Shown here piece by piece: positions 1 to 5,339 of a stretch of 7,782 nucleotides of DNA. The notes under the pieces are model-generated. The model ran no database searches, had not been told where the DNA came from, and saw only the letters and a list, made by a program, of their open reading frames with translations. The number at the start of each line of letters is the position of its first letter. Within the stretch, counting starts at the first letter, position 1. The position numbers were made by a program, and so were the translations under genes. This DNA comes from BOG-908 sp964247675 (lineage in GTDB: Bacteria; Pseudomonadota; Alphaproteobacteria; Acetobacterales; Acetobacteraceae): positions 1 through 7,782 of the forward strand of contig CAXTVW010000156.1 in the NCBI GenBank assembly GCA_964247675.1, written 5' to 3'.

Positions 1-500
1 TCGGCATCATACGCAACCACTATGTCGGCCGCACCTTCATCGAGCCGACCGACCACATCCGCAACCTTGGCGTGAAACTCAAGCACTCCGCCAACAGGGC
101 CACGCTGGAAGGCAAGCGCGTCATCCTGGTGGACGACAGCATCGTGCGCGGCACAACCAGCAAGAAGATCGTCGAGATGGTGCGCGCCGCCGGCGCCCGC
201 GAAGTGCACATGCGCATCTCCTCGCCGCCCACCACGCATTCCTGCTTCTACGGCATAGACACGCCGGAACGCAGCAAGCTGCTCGCCGCCCGACACAACG
301 TCGAAGAAATGGCCGCCCTCATCGGCGCCGACAGCCTGGCGTTCATCTCCATAGACGGCCTCTACCGCGCGCTGGGCCGCCGCGGGCGTGATGCCGCCGC
401 CCCGCATTACTGCGACGCCTGCTTCACCGGCGAATACCCCGTCCCCCTGCCGGACATGGACGAGCGCGCCAGCAAGCAGCTCAGCCTGGCGATGGGATGA
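1..500 (+). CDS. purF: Amidophosphoribosyltransferase, C-terminal part (5' end outside window)
   Basis: This is the C-terminal 165 residues of glutamine PRPP amidotransferase, the first committed step of purine synthesis (PRPP plus glutamine to phosphoribosylamine), a cytoplasmic enzyme. The open frame runs in from the left edge, with the first full codon at base 3. The segment GIIRNHYVGRTFIEPT and the PRPP-binding loop VILVDDSIVRGTT (bases 120-158) are diagnostic. The protein is of the Bacillus subtilis type rather than the E. coli type: it keeps the Cys of HSCFYGID (243-245) and a CDAC pair (411-422) followed by FTGEYP. These match three of the four [4Fe-4S] cluster ligands known in that subfamily, and the fourth would lie outside the window. 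Its TGA stop overlaps the ATG of the next gene (ATGA, 497-500), so the two are probably translationally coupled. Identification is near certain; presence of the cluster is inferred from the family. Confidence 0.97.
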   Translation, partial: GIIRNHYVGRTFIEPTDHIRNLGVKLKHSANRATLEGKRVILVDDSIVRGTTSKKIVEMVRAAGAREVHMRISSPPTTHSCFYGIDTPERSKLLAARHNVEEMAALIGADSLAFISIDGLYRALGRRGRDAAAPHYCDACFTGEYPVPLPDMDERASKQLSLAMG

Positions 501-1210
501 CCGCTCCGCTCGCCGGCCGGGTGGCGCTGGTCACCGGCGCCAGCCGGGGCATCGGGCGCGCCACGGCCAGGCAGCTTTCCGCCCAAGGCGCCCACGTCGT
601 GCTGACGGCGCGCACGCAAGGCGCGCTGGAAGAGCTGGACGACGAGATACGCACCGCCGGCGGCACCGCGACCCTGCTCCCGCTGGATCTGCGCCAGGCC
701 GACAGCATAGACCCGCTCGGCCCCTCGCTGAACGCCCGCTTCGGCCGGCTGGACATCCTGGTTCACAACGCCGGCGCGCTCGGCAAACTCACCCCCGCCG
801 GCCACATCCGCCCGCAGGACTTCGCCGAGTGCGTGGCGGTCAACCTGGCCGCCACCTACCGCCTGATACGCACCTGCGCCCCCCTGCTCGCCGCCTCGGA
901 TGCCGGCCGCGCCGTCTTCGTCACCAGCAGCGTGGCGCGCACCCCGCGCGCATTCTGGGGTGCCTACGGCGCCACGAAAGCCGGGATGGAAAACCTGGTG
1001 CTGAGCTGGGCCGACGAAGTCGAGAACACCCCCTTGCGGGTGAACCTGTTCGACCCCGGCCGCACCGCCACCCGCATGCGCGCGCAGGCGTTCCCCGGCG
1101 AAGACCCCAACACGCTGCCGACGCCCGATCACGTGGCGGCGGCGCTGGTGGCGTTGTGCCTGCCTGAGGTGACGGCGCATGCGTCGCTGGTGCGGGCTAG
1201 GGCAGCGTAA
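497..1210 (+). CDS. Short-chain dehydrogenase/reductase (SDR), coupled to purF
   Basis: A 237-residue classical SDR, normal for the family (about 250), predicted to be a cytoplasmic NAD(P)-dependent oxidoreductase. Visible motifs in order are the nucleotide-binding TGASRGIG (13-20), HNAG (90-93), the VNL Asn at 116, the catalytic Ser in FVTSS (144/145), and YGATK with catalytic Tyr157 and Lys161. Arg39 at the end of the second strand (TART) is more usual in NADP(H)-binding members, a weak hint. It resembles the YciK-like SDRs. From memory, an SDR directly after purF is common in alphaproteobacteria, but its substrate is not known and it need not act in purine synthesis. The ATG at 497 overlaps the purF stop, which supports this start. 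The TAA stop (1208-1210) lies in the first bases of repeat element A. Confidence 0.93.
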   Translation: MTAPLAGRVALVTGASRGIGRATARQLSAQGAHVVLTARTQGALEELDDEIRTAGGTATLLPLDLRQADSIDPLGPSLNARFGRLDILVHNAGALGKLTPAGHIRPQDFAECVAVNLAATYRLIRTCAPLLAASDAGRAVFVTSSVARTPRAFWGAYGATKAGMENLVLSWADEVENTPLRVNLFDPGRTATRMRAQAFPGEDPNTLPTPDHVAAALVALCLPEVTAHASLVRARAA

Positions 1211-1370
1211 GCAAGCAAGGCCTTCTTTTTGAGAAAAAGAAGCAAAAAACTTTTGTCTATCCGCCGCTGAGGCCGGTCGGTTTTTGCCTGCGGCGCCCAA
1301 TGGTTGGTGCAGGCGACAGGAGCAAAAGTTTTTTGGTCTTTTTTTTCAAAAAAGGGCTGCTTGCTTGCCT
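1207..1370. repeat. Repeat element A: paired inverted arms, each with a hairpin
   Basis: Left arm 1207-1257 and right arm 1319-1370 are inverted copies of one unit. The left arm contains a perfect 9-bp hairpin (CTTCTTTTT 1222-1230, AAAAAGAAG 1234-1242), then the shared core CAAAAAACTTTTG. The right arm has the reverse complement of that core, CAAAAGTTTTTTG, so the arms can also pair with each other. The centre (1258-1318) contains a further GC-rich stem, CGCCGC (1262-1267) with GCGGCG (1290-1295). The outer tails are TTGC/GCAA tetranucleotide runs. The left edge GTAAGCAAGCA includes the stop codon of the SDR gene. The element lies between two co-oriented genes and may end transcription of the purF-SDR unit. 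No transposase or other protein is encoded in it. Confidence 0.88.
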
Positions 1371-1402
1371 TGAGTAACTTACCCGTGCCCGCCGGTTATA
1401 TT
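1370..1402 (+). promoter_or_regulatory. Weak candidate promoter for the opsin gene
   Basis: TATATT at 1397-1402 resembles a sigma-70 -10 box and stands out in the GC-rich leader, about 50 bases before the opsin start. The nearest -35-like hexamer is TTGAGT (1370-1375), but the spacing of 21 bases is too long for a good sigma-70 promoter. The -10 box may therefore work with a different or poor -35 region. Only the position right after repeat A and before the ribosome binding site favours it. Confidence 0.25.
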
Positions 1403-1443
1403 ACCCCCCGCCATCGCCATCCAGCCTAATGCACGCACTGGCA

Positions 1444-1448
1444 CGGAG
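1444..1448 (+). promoter_or_regulatory. Ribosome binding site of the opsin gene
   Basis: CGGAG lies 6 bases before the ATG at 1455. This is good Shine-Dalgarno spacing and supports this start over any internal Met codon. Confidence 0.7.
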
Positions 1449-1454
1449 CTGACG

Positions 1455-2204
1455 ATGGACTCGCAAACCTGGCTTTGGCTCGACACCATTCTGATGACCC
1501 TGGGCGGATTGGCGCTCCTGGCGATCGGCAAGCAGCGCACCACAGGCGAGCAGTCCCACACCATCTATCACGGCATCGTTCCAATAATAGCCGCGTGCTC
1601 CTACTTCGCCATGGCCGTCGGCCAGGGTTCCTTCCTGCTACACACCGGCCCCGCCGATGCCGGCACCACCCGGGTGTTCTACTTCGCCCGCTACCTGGAC
1701 TGGACGTTCACCACCCCGCTGCTCCTGCTGAGCCTGGCGCACACGGCAATGCATTCCGGCATGCGCCGCAGCGGCATGGTGGCCGGCCTGCTGATCTCCG
1801 ACGTGCTGATGATCGTCACCGCCTTCTTCTTCGGCGCCAGCACGGTCGAATGGGTGAAGTGGACGTGGTTCCTCGTCTCCTGCGTGGCCTTCCTCGGCGT
1901 GTTCTACGTCATGTGGGTCCCCATGCTGCGGGAGAACGCGCTGGAGTCCGCGGAGGCACAGTCCAGCTACCGCCGCAACGCGGCGATATTGTCCGTCCTC
2001 TGGCTGGTATATCCGCTGGTCCTCGCCGTAAGCACGGACGGTCTCGGCGTGATCAGCAGCACGCAGGGCGTGGCGGCCATCGCGATAATCGATTTCGTCT
2101 CCAAGCTCGTCTACGGCCTGCTGACGGTGATGAGCACCACCCGCCTGGTCACCTCGGACCTGTCCAAGGAGACCAAGCCAACCCTGCGCCGCGTGATGGC
2201 CTGA
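1455..2204 (+). CDS. Microbial (type 1) rhodopsin with DTS motif, predicted proton pump
   Basis: A 249-residue seven-helix retinal protein of the inner membrane. Helix C reads RYLDWTFTTPLLLLSLA. By alignment to bacteriorhodopsin (BR), Arg79 is R82, Asp82 is the proton acceptor D85, Thr86 is T89 and Ser93 stands where the donor D96 would be, giving a DTS motif. Helix G has Asp213 (D212) and the retinal Schiff-base Lys217 (K216) in IDFVSK. Helix F keeps Trp183, Tyr186 and Pro187 (W182, Y185, P186). Thr87 and Asp116 match the BR T90-D115 pair. Leu90 is at the proteorhodopsin tuning site 105, where Leu goes with green absorption. There is no equivalent of proteorhodopsin His75. At the proton-release sites Asp195 replaces E194 and Gly205 replaces E204. 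Phe139 at BR W138 argues against a carotenoid antenna of the xanthorhodopsin type. His39 falls at BR T46, next to the donor site. Outward proton pumping is inferred from D82/T86; a slow cycle or sensory role is possible. No retinal-synthesis or transducer gene is adjacent. Confidence 0.96.
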   Translation: MDSQTWLWLDTILMTLGGLALLAIGKQRTTGEQSHTIYHGIVPIIAACSYFAMAVGQGSFLLHTGPADAGTTRVFYFARYLDWTFTTPLLLLSLAHTAMHSGMRRSGMVAGLLISDVLMIVTAFFFGASTVEWVKWTWFLVSCVAFLGVFYVMWVPMLRENALESAEAQSSYRRNAAILSVLWLVYPLVLAVSTDGLGVISSTQGVAAIAIIDFVSKLVYGLLTVMSTTRLVTSDLSKETKPTLRRVMA

Positions 2205-2332
2205 CTGCGCCGCCGGACCCAACTCAAGGGACGCAGCAAGAAGCTGGTTGCGCCTTCGAAAGGCCGGCCTCCGAGACCATCCGCCCAGGCCTCCGGGTCA
2301 CGCCTTATCCCGGTTTCGTATTTCCCATGTCC

Positions 2333-2357
2333 GGACCTCGCCTCGCCGGCGAGGTCC
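2333..2357. terminator. Perfect GC-rich hairpin after the opsin gene
   Basis: GGACCTCGCC (2333-2342) and GGCGAGGTCC (2348-2357) form a perfect 10-bp stem with a 5-base loop, TCGCC. It lies about 130 bases after the opsin stop and about 90 bases beyond the 3' end of the convergent small gene. No T-tract follows on either strand, so it is not a standard intrinsic terminator. It may pause polymerase, protect a 3' end, or be part of a structured RNA. Confidence 0.35.
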
Positions 2358-2396
2358 TCTACGAACATGAGTTCTTCGGGACTTAGCCTCTACAGC

Positions 2397-2426
2397 GCCC
2401 GCCTCCGCTTCGTCGTCGGGGCGGGC
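2397..2426. other. GC-rich stem-loop
   Basis: GCCCGCC (2397-2403) pairs perfectly with GGCGGGC (2420-2426) around a 16-base loop. It lies just past the stop of the small minus-strand membrane protein, so it could serve as that gene's 3' structure. There is no T-tract. Confidence 0.35.
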
Positions 2427-2444
2427 CGTATCCTCTGGACCCGC

Positions 2445-2639
2445 TCAGTAATGCCGGTGGCTGAACAGCAGGAACAGCACGACGATGATCAGGATAATCC
2501 CCAGGCCGCCACCGCCAAAGCCGGCAGACGGCGGCGGCGCGTAGTACGGGTCGCGCCCATACCAGCCACGCTGGTAGCCACTATGGCCGAAGCCGCCAAA
2601 CGCGATCACGGCCAAAACGATCAGGATGATCAGGAACAA
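2445..2639 (-). CDS. Small glycine-rich two-helix membrane protein
   Basis: A 64-residue protein with a hydrophobic helix at residues 2-14, a polar Gly/Tyr/Pro-rich linker (15-45, with GYQRGWYGRDPYY and a PPP run), and a second hydrophobic helix at 46-59 ending SHRHY. It looks like a small inner-membrane protein with both ends on one side. The composition recalls short DUF3309-like proteins, but I cannot assign it to that family. The start is TTG at 2639, chosen because GGAG (2649-2652) lies 9 bases upstream and no ATG is available before the first helix. The regular hydrophobic-polar-hydrophobic pattern and the ribosome binding site argue that it is real. The opposite-strand frame here is Arg/Gln-rich and looks like a shadow. 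Function unknown. Confidence 0.65.
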   Translation of the reverse strand: MFLIILIVLAVIAFGGFGHSGYQRGWYGRDPYYAPPPSAGFGGGGLGIILIIVVLFLLFSHRHY

Positions 2640-2648
2640 AACTGGCTA

Positions 2649-2652
2649 CTCC
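2649..2652 (-). promoter_or_regulatory. Ribosome binding site deciding a TTG start
   Basis: On the minus strand GGAG is 9 bases upstream of the TTG at 2639. It supports TTG initiation of the 64-residue membrane protein. Confidence 0.5.
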
Positions 2653-2690
2653 GAACAGAAAATAACGGGTGATGCTGACTCACACAGCAA

Positions 2691-2852
2691 GGCAAGCAGT
2701 CCTTTTTCAAAAAAAGGACCGAAAACTAGTGCTTCCCACCCTGCTGCAACGTCCATGCGCCGCAAGATAGATCAAGGCGCCTGACAAAGCGCCGTAGCAA
2801 AAGTTTTTTGCTTCTTTTTTTCAAAAAAGAAGGCCTTCCTTCCTTCCTTCCC
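2691..2852. repeat. Repeat element B: paired arms, left arm decayed
   Basis: The left arm (2691-2727) has the hairpin TCCTTTTT (2700-2707) with AAAAAGGA (2711-2718), but its core reads CGAAAACTAGTGC instead of CAAAAAACTTTTGC, so it looks decayed. The right arm (2796-2852) is intact: AGCAAAAGTTTTTTG, then a perfect 10-bp hairpin (CTTCTTTTTT 2811-2820, AAAAAAGAAG 2823-2832), then a run of four TTCC units. The centre has its own stem, GGCGC (2776-2780) with GCGCC (2789-2793). It sits between the start of the small membrane protein gene and the 3' end of the hydrolase gene, which are both on the minus strand, so it could end transcription of the hydrolase operon. Confidence 0.85.
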
Positions 2853-2895
2853 AAGCGACCCTCAAAAAGGGCCGGCGTCACTCACAGGCAGACAT

Positions 2896-2908
2896 CCTTA
2901 CGTTAAGG
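2896..2908. other. Small palindrome over the hydrolase stop codon
   Basis: CCTTA (2896-2900) and TAAGG (2904-2908) form a 5-bp stem with a 3-base loop that spans the hydrolase TAA stop (2903-2905). It is short and may be chance. Between it and repeat B I see only a weak CCCT/AGGG stem at 2859-2871. Confidence 0.2.
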
Positions 2909-3778
2909 CAAGATCTGCTTCGCCGCCAGCCATTCGCCCAGTGCAGCGTTCACCCGGTCAGGCGCCTCCTGCTGCACCCAATGCGAGACGCCAGGCAGGC
3001 GCCGCAGCGTAAAATCAGCGACGTACGGCGCATAGCCTTCCGTCAGCTCAAGCCCCAGCGCCGTGTCCTGCTCGCCCCAAACCATCAGCGTCGGCGTCCG
3101 CAGCACAGGCGTCTCGGCGCGCGTGCCCAGGGACGCCAGGTTGGCGCGGTAGTAGTTGATCATCGCCGTCAACGCGCCGGGCTCGCTGGCGGCCTGCCGG
3201 TAATGCGCAAGCACCTCTGGCGGAAACGCCGCCTTGTCCACCGCCATCTCGGAGAACGCCCGCCCCACCGCACGCGCGCCGGCGGCGCCGAGCATCAGCT
3301 CGGGCAGCACCGGCAACTGAAAGAAGAACACATACCAGGAACGCGCCACCTGCCGCGGCGAGCTGCGCAGCACGCGCCGGAAGACGGCCGGGTGCGGCAC
3401 ATTCATCACGATCAGCCCGTCCAGCTTGCGCGTCTGCTCGATGGCGAACTGCCAAGCGATCAGCGCCCCCCAATCATGCGCCACAAGCAGCCTGCGCCGG
3501 GCACCAAGGGCGTCGAAGATGGCCGCTACGTCGGATACCAGATGCGGCATGCGATACGCCTTGCGCCCTGACGGCCGCGTTGTGCCGCCATAGCCGCGCA
3601 AATCCGGCGCCACCGCGTGCCAGCCCAGCCCGGCCAGGAACGGCAACTGGTGGCGCCAGGAATACCGGTTCTCCGGGAAGCCGTGCAGGCAAAGTGCGAT
3701 GTCAGGTCCCTCGCCAGCCTCGTCGATGGCGAAATCCAGCGTCTGCGTGGGCAACGTCCGCGTAATAATGTCCGTCAT
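2903..3778 (-). CDS. Alpha/beta hydrolase, epoxide hydrolase-like
   Basis: A 291-residue alpha/beta hydrolase of the soluble epoxide hydrolase family, which opens epoxides to diols through an ester on an Asp nucleophile. In order: oxyanion motif HGFPENRYSW (32-41), nucleophile elbow AHDWGA with Asp102, cap domain with candidate ring-opening tyrosines Tyr149 (SWYVFFF) and Tyr209/210 (INYYRAN), Asp238 in VWGEQDTALG, and catalytic His266 in GVSHWVQQE. The Asp nucleophile plus HGFPE and cap tyrosines favour epoxide hydrolase over esterase. Haloalkane dehalogenase or fluoroacetate dehalogenase remain alternatives, because all share the Asp elbow. Length is normal and there is no signal peptide, so it is cytoplasmic. 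The ATG (3776-3778) overlaps the permease stop (ATGA), so it is probably translated from the same message as the ABC genes. Natural substrate unknown. Confidence 0.92.
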   Translation of the reverse strand: MTDIITRTLPTQTLDFAIDEAGEGPDIALCLHGFPENRYSWRHQLPFLAGLGWHAVAPDLRGYGGTTRPSGRKAYRMPHLVSDVAAIFDALGARRRLLVAHDWGALIAWQFAIEQTRKLDGLIVMNVPHPAVFRRVLRSSPRQVARSWYVFFFQLPVLPELMLGAAGARAVGRAFSEMAVDKAAFPPEVLAHYRQAASEPGALTAMINYYRANLASLGTRAETPVLRTPTLMVWGEQDTALGLELTEGYAPYVADFTLRRLPGVSHWVQQEAPDRVNAALGEWLAAKQILP

Positions 3779-4320
3779 GGCGCCTCAGGTCCGATCAGCG
3801 CCAGGCACACGATCCCCACCAGCAGGCAGGCGCGCGCCACGCCCGGCAGGCGCATGCGAAGGAACAGCCAGACCTGGGTGCTGGGCGGCGCCCCCGCGGC
3901 CGCCGCGGCGCGCAGCACGCCATCCGGCAACCAGGACCAGGCAGCTTCGAGCAGGCACGCCATCAGCGGCATCGTCAGCAGGCTCGCACGCGCCACCACG
4001 CTCCCCGCAGAATGCGGAGCCGGCAGCAAGGCCCAGCTCAGGCCGCCCAGCACCGGCGACAGACACAGCGGCGCCAACCAGAAGAAGCCGCCGCCCTGTG
4101 CCGCCGGCGCAATGGCCAGCGCCAGGCTGGCCAGGGTGGCGCAGGCGGCCAGGGGAACGGCGTGCATCGCCCAGGCCAATGCGGCCCGTGGCGCGATAAG
4201 CGCCGCGCCGCCGATACAAGCCACCACCAGCGCCAGGCACAGCGCCACCAGCGGCAGGAACAGGTAAAGCGGCGTGACAGGGCGTCTGCCGACCGCACCA
4301 GGACCTGCGGCCGCCCTCAC
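3775..4320 (-). CDS. ABC transporter permease-like protein, short at the C-terminus
   Basis: A 181-residue hydrophobic protein resembling the PotB/PotC/ThiP type of ABC permeases. Predicted helices lie at about 19-41, 47-70, 79-99, 107-128 and 161-177. The EAA-like coupling loop that contacts the ATPase is recognisable: LPDGVLRAAAAAGAPP followed by RLPG, which matches the usual pattern of Asp, AA, GA and Pro. Family members run about 260-280 residues and have another helix after this loop. Here the protein ends at ALIGPEAP, so roughly 60-70 residues look missing, and no continuation is visible in another frame because the hydrolase starts at once. I chose GTG at 4320 because it gives a GTGA overlap with the binding protein stop, like the ATGA overlap at the other end; an ATG at 4332 is also possible. 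It may be degenerate or a reduced partner protein. Confidence 0.72.
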   Translation of the reverse strand: MRAAAGPGAVGRRPVTPLYLFLPLVALCLALVVACIGGAALIAPRAALAWAMHAVPLAACATLASLALAIAPAAQGGGFFWLAPLCLSPVLGGLSWALLPAPHSAGSVVARASLLTMPLMACLLEAAWSWLPDGVLRAAAAAGAPPSTQVWLFLRMRLPGVARACLLVGIVCLALIGPEAP

Positions 4321-5339
4321 TTGCCGGCCCATTCCACGAAGCGCGCTTCAAGCTTGTCCGCGTTCTCCGCCCAGAAACCGTCATCCACGGCGAGTGCGCC
4401 CTGCTGGTTGGCCGGCAGGCTGGGGTTCTGCGCGCGCACGTCCGCCGGCAGCAATGCGATCGCGGCTTTCGTGGCCGGCCCCAGCCCGGTCGCGCGCGCC
4501 AGGCTCGCGAGCCTGGCCGGGTCCGTCGCCACGTCCAGCGCGGCCGCCACCCCCTGGTCATGCGGCGCGCCCGCCAGCCGCGCCCAATACATGATCTCGG
4601 TCAGGCTCCCGCCCCACTGTGTGCCGACATGCGACTTGGCGCCGCCAGGCAGGCTCGAGGACGGCGCCGATGTCAGCAACACCTTGGCCTGCGCCAGCAA
4701 TTGCGCCGGCTGCTCCGGCTTGTCCCACCAGAGTATATAGGGCTTCAGCTGGTCCAGCTTGCGAAACGCCCGGTCCACGCCGTCCTTCGAGCGCAGCGTG
4801 CGATACACGTCGCCGGCCGAGACGCCGTCTGCCAGCAGCGCCAGCTCCAGGTTGCCGCGCGCCCCACGATGCAGCCCGCGCCGGCCCGGGTGCTTGGCGA
4901 TGTCCCAGAAATCCATCCACCCCGGCGTGCCAGCCAGCTTGTCACGGTCCCACGCAAGCACGGTGGCCGAGGTGTAGGCGCCGGCGCCGCAATCGGTCGT
5001 GGCGTTTGCCACGAACCTGTCCCGGCCGAGCGCCGCCCAGTCCAGCCTGTCCAGCACCTGCGCCTTGCACAGCGTGGCGAGCGTGGCGCCATCCAGCAAC
5101 GCCAGGTCGGCCGCATGCCCCGCCTGCAGCTTGCGCAACGCATCGGCCGAGCCGTCCCATGCCGGGGCGCCCAGCTCGGTCGCCGTGGCCTCGGCATAGG
5201 GCTTCAGGAGAAGGCGGCTGATTGCGTCCTGGGCGGGCCCCGGCGCGATGGCGGCGGTGATCGGCTGGGGGAGGGAGTCGTCCGGGGCGGCGGCCAGGAG
5301 GAAGAAGGCAAGCAGTTCTTTTTTGAAAAAAAGAACCAA
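4317..5339 (-). CDS. ABC transporter periplasmic binding protein, polyamine type
   Basis: A 340-residue extracellular solute-binding protein related to the PotD/PotF (spermidine/putrescine) group. Recognisable family segments are TDCGAGAYTSATVLAWD (115-131), FWDIAKHPGRRGLHRG from 144 with LELALLADGVS after it, KPYILWWDKPEQPAQLLA around Trp204/205, and WGGSLTEIMYWARL from 242. The ligand cannot be read from sequence. The N-terminus is unusual. The only plausible start near the mature domain is TTG (5337-5339), with GGAG 10 bases upstream (5350-5353), and both lie inside the left arm of repeat C. This start gives a signal-peptide-like sequence, MVLFFKKELLAFFLLAAAP, with cleavage near residue 18, and a length like PotD (348). 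The frame stays open through the whole repeat to 5498, but that part has no protein-like character. It is coupled to the permease by GTGA. The N-terminus may instead have been destroyed by repeat insertion, leaving a pseudogene. Confidence 0.82.
   Translation of the reverse strand: MVLFFKKELLAFFLLAAAPDDSLPQPITAAIAPGPAQDAISRLLLKPYAEATATELGAPAWDGSADALRKLQAGHAADLALLDGATLATLCKAQVLDRLDWAALGRDRFVANATTDCGAGAYTSATVLAWDRDKLAGTPGWMDFWDIAKHPGRRGLHRGARGNLELALLADGVSAGDVYRTLRSKDGVDRAFRKLDQLKPYILWWDKPEQPAQLLAQAKVLLTSAPSSSLPGGAKSHVGTQWGGSLTEIMYWARLAGAPHDQGVAAALDVATDPARLASLARATGLGPATKAAIALLPADVRAQNPSLPANQQGALAVDDGFWAENADKLEARFVEWAGK

Larger units (their letters stand above)
2205..2444. other. Intergenic region with two strong GC hairpins, no convincing gene
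   Basis: The gap lies between the convergent opsin and small membrane protein genes. It contains a perfect 10-bp stem (2333-2357) and a 7-bp stem (2397-2426), with a small GAAC/GTTC stem between them. Frames on both strands cross it, but their translations look like GC-rich noise and match no family I recognise. It could hold a bidirectional transcription end or an unannotated structured RNA. It did not match my memory of RNase P, tmRNA, 4.5S RNA or tRNA. A remote likeness to the 3' end of 6S RNA near 2380-2410 was too weak to call. Confidence 0.4.

Noticed and set aside
407..1300. Minus-strand frame of 297 codons opposite the SDR gene
   Set aside because: Low-complexity Gly/Ala/Arg/Gln composition, no motif, and it runs into repeat A; the SDR on the plus strand is certain.
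2111..2368. Minus-strand frame of 85 codons overlapping the opsin 3' end
   Set aside because: It overlaps the certain opsin gene, has no ribosome binding site that I can see, and gives a protein with no recognisable pattern.
2205..2444. 6S RNA, RNase P RNA, tmRNA, 4.5S RNA or tRNA
   Set aside because: Conserved cores of these RNAs, as I remember them, are not present; only a loose resemblance to the 6S 3' end was noticed.
1207..2852. Insertion sequence or composite transposon carrying the opsin
   Set aside because: No transposase gene or target-site duplication is visible, and the same repeats occur at other junctions, so the flanking copies alone do not define a transposon.
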